Shown here one piece after another: positions 26,579 through 34,628 of a DNA stretch of 64,000 bases (position 1 is the first letter of the stretch; each line of letters opens with the position of its first letter). The DNA lies in NCBI GenBank assembly GCA_039680605.1, contig JBDKTA010000009.1, forward strand, positions 62,001 to 126,000. The letters run 5' to 3'. The notes beneath the pieces are model-generated. The model was not told the origin of the DNA, searched no databases, and saw nothing but the letters and a program-made list of their open reading frames with translations. The position numbers and the translations under genes were made by a program. The DNA is from Planctomycetaceae bacterium. Its GTDB lineage: Bacteria > Planctomycetota > Phycisphaerae > SM23-33.

Positions 26579-26757
26579 CAAATCCTAAATCCTAAGCTCT
26601 AAATTCTAAATAAAACCAAAGCTCAAAACTCAAAGGTCCAAAACACGACACCGCGCGGCAGACACGCGCGGTACGCCCAGTCCGGTCTGTTATGAATTTG
26701 TCTATTTGCTTTTTTCAATTTGTTTAGAATTTCGTACTTAGGATTTAGGATTTCCCA
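26579..26757. repeat. A+T-rich word array with inverted arms
   Basis: Left arm AAATCCTAAATCCTAAGCTCTAAATTCTAAAT (26579-26610, written here as overlapping short words) and a right arm with TTTAGAATTT and TTAGGATTTAGGATTT near 26725-26755. The centre holds GCGCGG-type hairpins. It fills the gap between the ECF sigma gene and murI. Confidence 0.6.
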
Positions 26758-26817
26758 CGTCACGCCCCTTCAAACGCCATCCTTGATTTGCGATCACGAG
26801 GGCGTTACCCTCATTGC

Positions 26818-27666
26818 GTGTCCGATGTATCCTTCCCAACACGCGGCGCCCCGATCGGGGTCTTTGACAGCGGCCTGGGCGGCTTGACGGTCGTGCGCGA
26901 GCTGGCCGCGGCCTTGCCGGGCGAGTCTATCGTTTACCTGGGCGACACCGCCCGCGTTCCGTATGGCATCAAGTCGCTCGAGACCGTCCGGCGGTTCGCG
27001 CGCGAAGACGCGGCGTTTCTGATGGGCTTTGCGCCCAAGATGATCGTCGTGGCGTGCAACACCGCCTCGGCTGCCGCTATCGACCTGCTCGAGAGTACCT
27101 GCCCCGTTCCGGTGGTGGATGTGGTTCGCCCCGGCGCGGCGGCGGCGTGTGCGGCCTGCACCGGCGCCATCGGCGTCATCGGCACCGAGGCCACCATCGC
27201 CTCCGGCGCGTATGTGCGCGCGATCGCGGCGGTGGACCCCACCCGCGAGGTTCACTCGCGCCCCTGCCCGCTGCTGGTGCCTATCGTCGAGGAAGGGCGC
27301 AGCGAAGACGACCCCATCGTCCTGCACGTGCTGGCCGACTACCTCCGCGACCTGCAGCGCATCCGACCGGCCGCCCTGATCCTCGGCTGCACGCATTACC
27401 CGCTGCTGTCGGGCGCTATAGCCAAGCTGATGGGTCCGCAAGTGGCGATCGTCAATTCGGCCCGCGCCACCGCCGTCCGCGTGCGGGAGACGCTGGCGGC
27501 GATGGGCATGCTTTCCGAAAGTTCCGCCGGAACGCTGCGGTGCTTCACCACCGACAACGCCCCGCGTTTTGCCGTCCTGGCGGGCTCCTTCGCCGGTCGA
27601 CCGATCGAAGGCGTCGAGCAGGTCAGCCCCGACGAACTCGAAAAAGGACCGCTCGGCCGCACATGA
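26818..27666 (+). CDS. murI: Glutamate racemase
   Basis: Converts L- to D-glutamate for peptidoglycan, using two cysteines. Both are present: VVACNTAS and ILGCTHYPLL. The N-terminus shows IGVFDSGLGGLTV and YLGDTARVPYG. Length is about 282 residues, as expected. Start choice is uncertain: I use a GTG at 26818, while a TTG 30 bases earlier would also be in frame; no ATG is available before the first conserved strand. It overlaps the next gene by ATGA. Confidence 0.95.
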   Translation: MSDVSFPTRGAPIGVFDSGLGGLTVVRELAAALPGESIVYLGDTARVPYGIKSLETVRRFAREDAAFLMGFAPKMIVVACNTASAAAIDLLESTCPVPVVDVVRPGAAAACAACTGAIGVIGTEATIASGAYVRAIAAVDPTREVHSRPCPLLVPIVEEGRSEDDPIVLHVLADYLRDLQRIRPAALILGCTHYPLLSGAIAKLMGPQVAIVNSARATAVRVRETLAAMGMLSESSAGTLRCFTTDNAPRFAVLAGSFAGRPIEGVEQVSPDELEKGPLGRT

Positions 27667-28463
27667 AATACCTGGCTGTCATCCTGGTGCTGGCCGCGAC
27701 GTTCCTGATGGGCGGATGCAAGGGCGACAACAAGCCCATGTCGCTGGACGACATGATCAAGAAGATGAAGCGTCCCAGCCCGACCGAGGCCGTCGCCATG
27801 GCGTTCGACCCCGACGACCCGGACCGCGCCCGCCAGGGCATCGCCGAGTTGGCCCGCCACGACTGGGGACTGCAGGAGCCCCACCTCAAGGGCTACGCCA
27901 CGATTTTGCGGGTACACCCTAACCCGACCGTTCGCTGCGCCGCCGTGCGGGCGTTGGGCAAGGCCGCCGATCCCAAGTATGCACCCGACATGATCAAGGC
28001 GATGGAAGACTCCTCCATCGCCGTGCGTTGGGACGCCGCCATCGCCCTGGGGCAACTGGCCTGGCCCGACGCCGAGAAGCCCCTGCGAACCCACGCCCTC
28101 AAGGCCGACGAAGATCCCGACGTCCGCGGCGCCTGTGCCGCGGCCCTGGGCAGCTACTTCACCAAGACCTCGATGCTGGCGCTGATCCAATGCCTGGGCG
28201 ACGAAGACGCGGCCGTCAGCCACCGCGCCCGAAAGTCGCTGACCAACATCACCGGCGGAGTGGATATGGGCCCCGAGCCGGCGGGCTGGCGCGGGCTGGA
28301 GAACTTCGTCGTTCTCCAACCGCCCGAAAAACCTCGCCCCTGGTACGATGCGGCAGGGATGTTCAGCAGCGAAGAAGAACTGCCCCCCACCGACGTGACT
28401 CCCCTGCCCCCTCCCCCCGCCACGCGCCCGGCGACCCGCCCGGCGTCCAGGCGGGTGTATTAG
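27663..28463 (+). CDS. HEAT-repeat lipoprotein
   Basis: A 266-residue exported lipoprotein. The signal peptide ends in LMGGC (lipobox, Cys 19). Residues about 60-200 are alpha-helical repeats of the HEAT type, for example NPTVRCAAVRALGKAADPKYAPDMIKAMEDSS and a similar following unit. The C-terminus is Pro/Thr-rich (PATRPATRPASRR), as in many planctomycetal envelope proteins. Its start overlaps the murI stop, so it is cotranscribed; a protein-protein scaffold role is inferred. Confidence 0.85.
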   Translation: MKYLAVILVLAATFLMGGCKGDNKPMSLDDMIKKMKRPSPTEAVAMAFDPDDPDRARQGIAELARHDWGLQEPHLKGYATILRVHPNPTVRCAAVRALGKAADPKYAPDMIKAMEDSSIAVRWDAAIALGQLAWPDAEKPLRTHALKADEDPDVRGACAAALGSYFTKTSMLALIQCLGDEDAAVSHRARKSLTNITGGVDMGPEPAGWRGLENFVVLQPPEKPRPWYDAAGMFSSEEELPPTDVTPLPPPPATRPATRPASRRVY

Positions 28464-28799
28464 CCGGGAATGGGAACCGGGAGTTGGGAACGGGGAACCG
28501 GGAAGAGACGCCGGTTCGGTCGCAACGAGGTCTAATCGCCGGAACTCCACCGTTGTCCGCTTGTTGTTCTTTCTTGTCTGTTTTCAGCATTTCCCAGACC
28601 TCACTATTTGATATACGTTATTATTTCATAAGCACTTAAGTACACTTTCCCAGGCCGGGTTCTGCTCAGGTAGACAATCCCCTCGGCATCGCCACCGCGG
28701 CGGAGCGGATTCACTGCGAAGTTGCAGAAACCACCTGTCCACTAAGCGCAAAATTATTTTTTAATAGCGGGTTTTCCCGCTGTTTTGGCACGTGGATTA

Positions 28800-28827
28800 T
28801 TGACCCCCGCTGTCCAGCGGCTATAAT
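28800..28827 (+). promoter_or_regulatory. Near-consensus sigma-70 promoter without an obvious gene
   Basis: TTGACC, 16 bases, then TATAAT. The next long gene starts 300 bases downstream and has its own TATAAT. The product may be the 21-residue frame at 28841 or a non-coding RNA. Confidence 0.6.
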
Positions 28828-28840
28828 AGGGGTAGGGAAC

Positions 28841-28906
28841 ATGTCTGTGAGTCTCTATGTCTCTGCCCGCGCAATAACCGCGCAATCAGCGGCGTGGCAG
28901 GCTTAG
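28841..28906 (+). CDS. Possible 21-residue small protein
   Basis: An ATG 13 bases after the -10 box opens a 21-codon frame (MSVSLYVSARAITAQSAAW...) ending in TAG. AGGGGTAGGG precedes it, which is only a fair ribosome-binding site. There is no homology evidence. Confidence 0.25.
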   Translation: MSVSLYVSARAITAQSAAWQA

Positions 28907-29112
28907 GTCTGCGTCCCGCAGGGACGCCAGCATTTAGCCGCAGGCGTGAGCCTCCGGAAGTCGGCGGTTGTTTACCACCCGCCTCGCAGAGGCGGGACCA
29001 TGAAGAACACGTTCCCCGGAGGCTGGCTAAACCCTGGAGCCTCGCCTAGGCTCATTGAATCTAATCCGAAATCTGAAATCCGCAATCGGTCGCGGCCGCG
29101 CCGCGACCTGGC

Positions 29113-29118
29113 TATAAT
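29113..29118 (+). promoter_or_regulatory. TATAAT box eight bases before a start codon
   Basis: A perfect -10 hexamer ends eight bases before the ATG of the dehydrogenase gene, with no ribosome-binding site between. A transcript from it would begin at or near the ATG, that is, leaderless. No good -35 is present. Confidence 0.45.
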
Positions 29119-29126
29119 CTCCCCCC

Positions 29127-30131
29127 ATGCTCGCACTGTGCTATGACAAGACGGTAACGCTCCGCAGCGACTACCCGGCCCCCGCTCCGGAGGCGGGAGA
29201 GGTTCTGCTGGCTGTCCGCCTCGCGGGGGTGTGCAAGACCGACCTGGAGATCGTTAAAGGCTACATGGGCTTCGCCGGCGTGATGGGGCACGAGTGCGTC
29301 GCCACCGTCGCACGCGGACCGGCGGACTGGCTCGGCCGGCGCGTCGCGGTCGAGATCAACTGCCCGTGCGGACGCTGCGATCTGTGCCGGCGCGGCCTGG
29401 GCAACCACTGCCCCATGCGCGGCGTGCTGGGCATCGCCAAACGGGACGGCGTCTTCGCCGAGCTCGTAGCCGTGCCCGAAGCTAACCTGCACGCGATACC
29501 CGACAGCGTCAGCGACGACGCCGCCGTCTTCGTCGAGCCGCTGGCGGCCGCGATGCAGATCTTCGAGCAAGTACACATCGACGCCGGCCAGCGCTGCGTG
29601 ATCCTGGGCGACGGGCGATTAGGGCAACTGACGGCGCGGGCGTTCAGGTCGCGCGGGCTTGACGCGCTGCTGGTGGGCAAGCACGAAACCAAGCTCGCCC
29701 TGGCGCGCGGGGCGGGCGTACGGACAGCGCAGGTGGCACAGGCTTTCCAGCCTGTGGGACACAGCCTGGAAAGGCTGTGCCACGAGTTCTCACCCGCCGC
29801 CGACGCCGACGTGGTCGTCGACGCCACGGGTTCTGCGGCCGGGTTCGATCTGGCGATGCGCGCCGTGCGCCCGCGCGGCGTCATCGTGCTCAAGAGCACC
29901 TTCGCGGCCGAGGGCGGCATGAACCTCGCCCCGCTGGTGATTAACGAGGTGACGGTGGTGGGCAGCCGCTGCGGGCCTTTCGACAAAGCCATCGCCGCCC
30001 TGGCCGAGGGCAGCGTGCGGGTGGAAGATCTGATTTCCGCCCGCCTGCCGCTCTCGCGCGCGGCCGAGGCGCTCGCCCTGGCCGCACGACCGGACATGAT
30101 GAAGGTTCTGATCGATGTCGATTCACGCTGA
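29127..30131 (+). CDS. Zinc-dependent medium-chain dehydrogenase/reductase
   Basis: A 334-residue alcohol/polyol dehydrogenase-like enzyme. Catalytic zinc ligands are Cys in AGVCKTDLEI and the GHE motif MGHECVATV; the structural-zinc lobe CPCGRCDLCRRGLGNHC keeps four cysteines. The Rossmann glycine motif is ILGDGRLGQLTA. The substrate is unknown. A 51-bp palindrome (29733-29783) lies exactly in frame, coding residues 203-219 (VAQAFQPVGHSLERLCH), in the cofactor domain where related enzymes have a short loop. Confidence 0.9.
   Translation: MLALCYDKTVTLRSDYPAPAPEAGEVLLAVRLAGVCKTDLEIVKGYMGFAGVMGHECVATVARGPADWLGRRVAVEINCPCGRCDLCRRGLGNHCPMRGVLGIAKRDGVFAELVAVPEANLHAIPDSVSDDAAVFVEPLAAAMQIFEQVHIDAGQRCVILGDGRLGQLTARAFRSRGLDALLVGKHETKLALARGAGVRTAQVAQAFQPVGHSLERLCHEFSPAADADVVVDATGSAAGFDLAMRAVRPRGVIVLKSTFAAEGGMNLAPLVINEVTVVGSRCGPFDKAIAALAEGSVRVEDLISARLPLSRAAEALALAARPDMMKVLIDVDSR
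29733..29783. repeat. 51-bp palindrome inside the dehydrogenase gene
   Basis: GTGGCACAGGCTTTCCAGCC is matched by the complementary GGCTGGAAAG-type right arm (CCTGGAAAGGCTGTGCCAC). It is 17 codons long, in frame and begins at a codon boundary. It looks like an intergenic repeat that has entered the gene. Confidence 0.8.
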
Positions 30132-30255
30132 TGCGGCGTGAATAACAACATGACCACAGAGGCACAGAGAAGAACGAGGGGGTAAAAACAAAACTCGCGG
30201 GCGAGTCTTGTTCCCAACCTCATCCTACTCTGCGCCTCTGTTCTGAAATACCGCG

Positions 30256-30351
30256 GGGTGGCATGGCGACACACGTTTCTGTTTCTCGTGGGTCGCCATG
30301 ATGCTCGCCTCGAGCCCATGGCGACCCGCTGCGCGTGTCGCCATGCCACCC
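30256..30351. repeat. Family B composite element
   Basis: Starts GGGTGGCATGGCGACAC and ends GTGTCGCCATGCCACCC, a 17-bp terminal inverted repeat. Inside are the inner arms GGGTCGCCATG and CCATGGCGACCC. It fills much of the gap between the dehydrogenase and the secreted paralogues. Confidence 0.8.
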
Positions 30352-30528
30352 AATATTTTCATGGTTTCGGGTGAACTGAAGGTTCATGTCGACTGTGGTG
30401 AGTTTGGGGCGATAGCGCGTGCCGTGGCGGGAGGGCTTCAGAATTTTCTGGAAGCCTCCGGGCGTCATCCGTATCATCGCGGCCTGAAGTTGCACGTTCG
30501 CAAATTAGACAATGGGAAAGGGACATCT

Positions 30529-32352
30529 ATGTACAGTCGTGGGACGATTCTATTACTGGTTCTGGTTCTTGCCGTCCCGGCGGCCGCTCAGGCGCCGCTG
30601 GCCGACCGCCTGCCTGCCGAGTCGCTGGCCTACATGGGCTGGGCCGGCGCCACCGACGCCTTCAACGCCTCGGCGCCGGGGCAACTGCTCGGCGAGCCGG
30701 CCCTGGCCGACCTGCTGGCGTCGCTGCACAAAAGTGCGCTGGAGAATCTCAGCCGAAAGGAGGGCGAGTCCTTCAAGCTGGCCTGGGAGATGGGGCGCCT
30801 GGCGTGGCGACACCCGGCGGCCCTGACCGTAACGGCCCTCAAGGCCGCCGGCGGCGAGCCGCAGCCGCAGATGGCGATCCTGGTAGACCTGGGCAAGGAC
30901 CGCGCCGCGTTCAGCGTACAGTTCGACGCGTTGATCAACGCGCACCTGCCGCCCATGCAGGATGCGCAGGAAGGCGCGGTGGCGTACAAGACCGTCGACG
31001 CGCCGCCGGGCCCCATCAGCACCGGCTACATGGGCGACACGTTCTTCTTCGCGATCGGCAAAGACATCGTCAAGCAGTTGCTGGCGGTCAAGCCGGAATC
31101 GAGCCTGGCTTCCAACGCCAGGTTCGCCGGCGCGGTCAAGCAGGTCACCGGGGCCGACGTGCTGACAATCAGCTTTGTGGATCTTCCGGCGATTGTCAAA
31201 GCGGTCGATTCTTTCATCCCCGCCCCGGCCAGCGAATCCGCCCCCGCCGCCGGCGCAACGCCCGCCGCCGGACCGATGAAGAAGTTCGTCGCCGCGCTGG
31301 GCCTGGGCAGGACCCAGCTCCTGGTCTCCTGCACCCGCGTTCTCAAGCCCGGCCTGTACACCCGGACGCGGATCATCTCCCCGGCCCCGCATCAGGGTCT
31401 GCTGGGGGTGCTGGCCGCGGCTCCGCTCAAGGCCGATGCCCTGGCCGATGTCCCCGCCGACGCCGACATTGCCGTCGCGGCGAACATTTCCCTTCTGGCG
31501 CTCTGGCGCGAAATGCTGGGGCTCGTCCAGGCCGTGCCCGACGCGCCGCTGACGGCCGAAAGCATCAAAGCCATGGTCCAGGCCTCGATCAACCTGGCGG
31601 TTGAGGAGGACCTGCTGGCGACCTTGGGCGATAGCTGGACGATGACCAGCGCGCCGTCGCTGGGCGGATTCCTCACCGGCACGGTCGTCTGGGCCGATGT
31701 CAAGGACAGCCCCAGGCTCCAGCAGTCGCTCGACAGCCTCTGCTCGCGGTTCCTGGCCGCCCCGACCACCCAACCCGCCCGGCGCAGCAGAGGCCCGCAG
31801 TTGATGGTCAGCAACGCCGGCAACGTCAAGTACATTGGCTTTGCCCCCGACGTCGTGCCGGTAGCCCCGGCGTGGACCATCCAGAACAACCGCCTCTACA
31901 TGGCGCTGTTCCCGCAGGTCGTCGCCGCGGCGATGCAGAAGCCGGCCGCCTCGCTGGCGGAGAACCCCAAGTTCCTGCAGTACCGCCGCCTGGTTTCGCC
32001 CAAGGCCTCGATGATCAGCTACGTCGAGTGCCCCCGGATTCTTCAGGAAGTCTACCCGCTGATCCTGACGCTGGGCACGGCGGGCGCAAATGAAGCCGCC
32101 GGCGAGGGCATCAACCTGCGCCCGGGCATGCTGCCTTCGCTGCTGACGATGCAGAAATACGTTTCGCCCGCGATCTCGGCGCTGTCCAGCGACGAAGGCG
32201 GCGTCACCACCGAAGACTACTGCACCCTGCCGATGGGCAATGTCCTGTCCAGCGTGCTGAACATGGCGATGCAGTTTGGGTTCACGGCAAGCAAACCAGT
32301 ACGCTACGCCGAACCAATACACGTCGACCCGCAGGTCTTCCCCCAAGAGTAG
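30529..32352 (+). CDS. Large secreted protein of unknown function, paralogue 1
   Basis: A 607-residue exported protein with a signal peptide (MYSRGTILLLVLVLAVPAAAQA). It begins after cleavage with PLADRLPAESLAYMGWAGATDAF and contains repeated landmarks: DADIAVAANISLLALWREML, PSLGGFLTGTVVWADVKD, and AWTIQNNRLYMALFPQ. The next gene repeats all of these, so the two arose by duplication. The fold may resemble DUF3352-like periplasmic proteins; I cannot confirm it. AAAGGGA precedes the ATG. No catalytic motif is evident. Confidence 0.85.
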   Translation: MYSRGTILLLVLVLAVPAAAQAPLADRLPAESLAYMGWAGATDAFNASAPGQLLGEPALADLLASLHKSALENLSRKEGESFKLAWEMGRLAWRHPAALTVTALKAAGGEPQPQMAILVDLGKDRAAFSVQFDALINAHLPPMQDAQEGAVAYKTVDAPPGPISTGYMGDTFFFAIGKDIVKQLLAVKPESSLASNARFAGAVKQVTGADVLTISFVDLPAIVKAVDSFIPAPASESAPAAGATPAAGPMKKFVAALGLGRTQLLVSCTRVLKPGLYTRTRIISPAPHQGLLGVLAAAPLKADALADVPADADIAVAANISLLALWREMLGLVQAVPDAPLTAESIKAMVQASINLAVEEDLLATLGDSWTMTSAPSLGGFLTGTVVWADVKDSPRLQQSLDSLCSRFLAAPTTQPARRSRGPQLMVSNAGNVKYIGFAPDVVPVAPAWTIQNNRLYMALFPQVVAAAMQKPAASLAENPKFLQYRRLVSPKASMISYVECPRILQEVYPLILTLGTAGANEAAGEGINLRPGMLPSLLTMQKYVSPAISALSSDEGGVTTEDYCTLPMGNVLSSVLNMAMQFGFTASKPVRYAEPIHVDPQVFPQE

Positions 32353-32375
32353 ACGCTTCGAGAAAGGAAACTCAA

Positions 32376-34607
32376 ATGCGTATCACCGCAATGTTGACCG
32401 TGACGCTGGTGCTGATGTCGGCGATCCCCGCGGCCGCCCAGGCTCCGGCAAACGCACAGGCCCCCCTGGCCGACCGCCTGCCCGAGCAGTCGTTGATCTA
32501 TTTCGGCTGGGCCGGCGCCACCGATGCCTTCAATGCCGCCGCGGCAGGGCAGATGCTCCAGGAACCCGCCCTGGCCGAACTGTTCAAGTCGCTGCAGGCG
32601 ACAACCATGGCCCACCTGCCCAACGACGATCAGGGCAAGGAAATTGCGGCGATGTGGGAGGCGGCGCGCCTGGCGTGGCGGCATCGGGCGGCTTTGAGCC
32701 TGGTGGACCTGACGGTCCCGAAGACCGGTCCGCGCCCGATGATTGCGTTTCTGGTCGATCTGGGCAGTGACAAGGCGGCATTTGCGGCACAGTTCGAGAT
32801 CATGCGAAAACCCGGAACGACCAAAGATGTCCAGGAAGGCGGCCTGACGTATAAGCAATCAACAGACGGCGCAGTCTGCTTCGGATACGTCGGCGATACT
32901 TTCTTCTTCACCGTCGGGGAAGGCATGGTCGCCAGGCTGCTGGCCGTCAAGGCCCAGACGAGCCTGGCCGCCAGCAAAAAGTTCCAGGCCGCCTTCCAGC
33001 AGGTGCAGGGTCCGGACATTCTGACGGTGACCTATGCGGACATCCCCGCGGCCGTCAAGGCCTTCGAAGCCGTCGCGAAGTCGCCGGCGCCGACGGACGC
33101 CCCGCAAGAGGCCGCCGCGCCGACAACGCAACCCTCGCCTGCCAAGGCGGTGATCGCCGCCCTGGGCCTGGACAAGGCCCAGGCTCTGGTCTCCTGCACG
33201 CGGGTGCTCAAGCCCGGACTGTTCTCCAAGACGAGGCTCATCAGCCCCGGCCCACACCGAGGCCTGCTCGGGGCGGTCGTCGGTTCGCCGTTGCCCGCCT
33301 CGGCTTTGACTGACGTGCCCGCCGACGCCGACATCGCCGTGGCGGCGAATATTTCCCTGCTGGAACTGTGGCGCGAGGCGCTCAAGGTGCTTCAGCACCT
33401 GCCCGATTCTCCGCCCTCACCCCAGGCCGCCAATGCCGCCATCCAGGAAGTGCTGGGACTGTCCATCGAGGATGACGTGCTGGCGCCACTGCAGGGACCC
33501 TGGACGCTGGCCAGCGCGCCGTCGCTGGGAGGCTTCCTGACCGGCACGGCCGTCTGGGTCGACGCGAAGGATCCTCAGAAACTTCAGGCCTCGATCGACA
33601 GCCTGTGCCAGCGGTTCCTGCCGCTACCGGATCCGCAGCAGCGGCGACGACGACAGCCTCTGCTGCAGTCGCTGCCCGGCGGCGCCGGGGCGATCAGCTA
33701 CATCGCCTTCGCCGGAGAATCCGTCCCCGTCGCCCCCGCCTGGACCATCCAGAACAACCGCCTGCACCTGGCCCTGTTCCCGCAGGTGCTCACAGCCGCG
33801 ACCGTCAAACCCGCCGCCGGCCTCGCCACTACTGCCCGATTCATGCACTACCGAAAGCTCGTTTCACCCAACGCCTCCATGATCGCCTACACCGACAGCC
33901 CGCGGCTTTTGCAGCAGGTCTATCCGCTGCTGCTGGCAAGCTGGTCGGCGGCGGCCAACGCCTCACGCGAGATTCCCCTGGCGTTGCGGGCGGACATGCT
34001 GCCGACGCTGCTGGCGGTGCGCAAGTATGTTTCGCCCGAGATCAGTGCGCTGTCCAGCGACGACGGCGGCGTGACGTTTGAACGCTATTCGACTCTGCCC
34101 GCCGGCGACGCGTTTGTCGGCCTGGCCCCGGTCGCCGTGGCCGTTGCCGTGCCCGTCGTGGGCTCGGCGCTGGGGGAGGCCCGCAAGACCGCGACCCTGA
34201 CCAATCTCAAGACCATCGGCGGGGCCTACCGCGAGTACCAGATGCGCAACAACAAGTTGCCCGAGCATCCGGGGCTGCTGATCGAGGCGGGCTATCTGCC
34301 CGCAATCGCGTTCAGGAGCGCCTTTAACCAGCAAGGCCGTCCCACTTACGACCCCACGACCAAACGCCTCAGTGGCGCCGATGTGACGTGCGTTCCTTAC
34401 CCGTCAGACTCACAGCCGGAACCGAACATGTTGCTGGCGTACGACAATCCGCGATACTACGACGGGCAGGGCACCCCCATCCTGACCGTCGCGGGCAACG
34501 TGTTTGTCGTCGATACCCAGCGATTCAACGCGATGCTTCAGGAAGCCTCGCAGTTCATCCAGCAGTCGAAAAAAGCCCCTCCCGAGGCGCCCAAGGAAGA
34601 GCAGTAA
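32376..34607 (+). CDS. Large secreted protein, paralogue 2, with pseudopilin-like C-terminus
   Basis: A 743-residue exported paralogue of the preceding gene (signal peptide MRITAMLTVTLVLMSAIPAAAQA). It shares PLADRLPEQSLIYFGWAGATDAF, DADIAVAANISLLELWREAL and PSLGGFLTGTAVWVDAKD. It differs by about 160 extra C-terminal residues: a hydrophobic stretch (LAPVAVAVAVPVVGSAL), then GEARKTATLTNLKTIGGAYREYQ, which resembles the helix of type II pseudopilins just after their hydrophobic part. The two genes are 23 bases apart and surely cotranscribed. AGAAAGGA precedes the ATG. Confidence 0.85.
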   Translation: MRITAMLTVTLVLMSAIPAAAQAPANAQAPLADRLPEQSLIYFGWAGATDAFNAAAAGQMLQEPALAELFKSLQATTMAHLPNDDQGKEIAAMWEAARLAWRHRAALSLVDLTVPKTGPRPMIAFLVDLGSDKAAFAAQFEIMRKPGTTKDVQEGGLTYKQSTDGAVCFGYVGDTFFFTVGEGMVARLLAVKAQTSLAASKKFQAAFQQVQGPDILTVTYADIPAAVKAFEAVAKSPAPTDAPQEAAAPTTQPSPAKAVIAALGLDKAQALVSCTRVLKPGLFSKTRLISPGPHRGLLGAVVGSPLPASALTDVPADADIAVAANISLLELWREALKVLQHLPDSPPSPQAANAAIQEVLGLSIEDDVLAPLQGPWTLASAPSLGGFLTGTAVWVDAKDPQKLQASIDSLCQRFLPLPDPQQRRRRQPLLQSLPGGAGAISYIAFAGESVPVAPAWTIQNNRLHLALFPQVLTAATVKPAAGLATTARFMHYRKLVSPNASMIAYTDSPRLLQQVYPLLLASWSAAANASREIPLALRADMLPTLLAVRKYVSPEISALSSDDGGVTFERYSTLPAGDAFVGLAPVAVAVAVPVVGSALGEARKTATLTNLKTIGGAYREYQMRNNKLPEHPGLLIEAGYLPAIAFRSAFNQQGRPTYDPTTKRLSGADVTCVPYPSDSQPEPNMLLAYDNPRYYDGQGTPILTVAGNVFVVDTQRFNAMLQEASQFIQQSKKAPPEAPKEEQ

Positions 34608-34628
34608 AACAGCGACCGCTGAGACAAC

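Larger units (their letters stand above)
28464..29126. other. 663-base gap with word repeats, an orphan promoter and hairpins
   Basis: Begins with GGGAAC-type word repeats (28467-28506), then a relatively A+T-rich stretch, a strong orphan promoter (28800-28827), a small open frame, GGAGG-type hairpins (28905-29045) and an AATCCGAAATCTGAAATCCGCAATC-type array near 29057-29086. No long gene is present. Confidence 0.6.
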
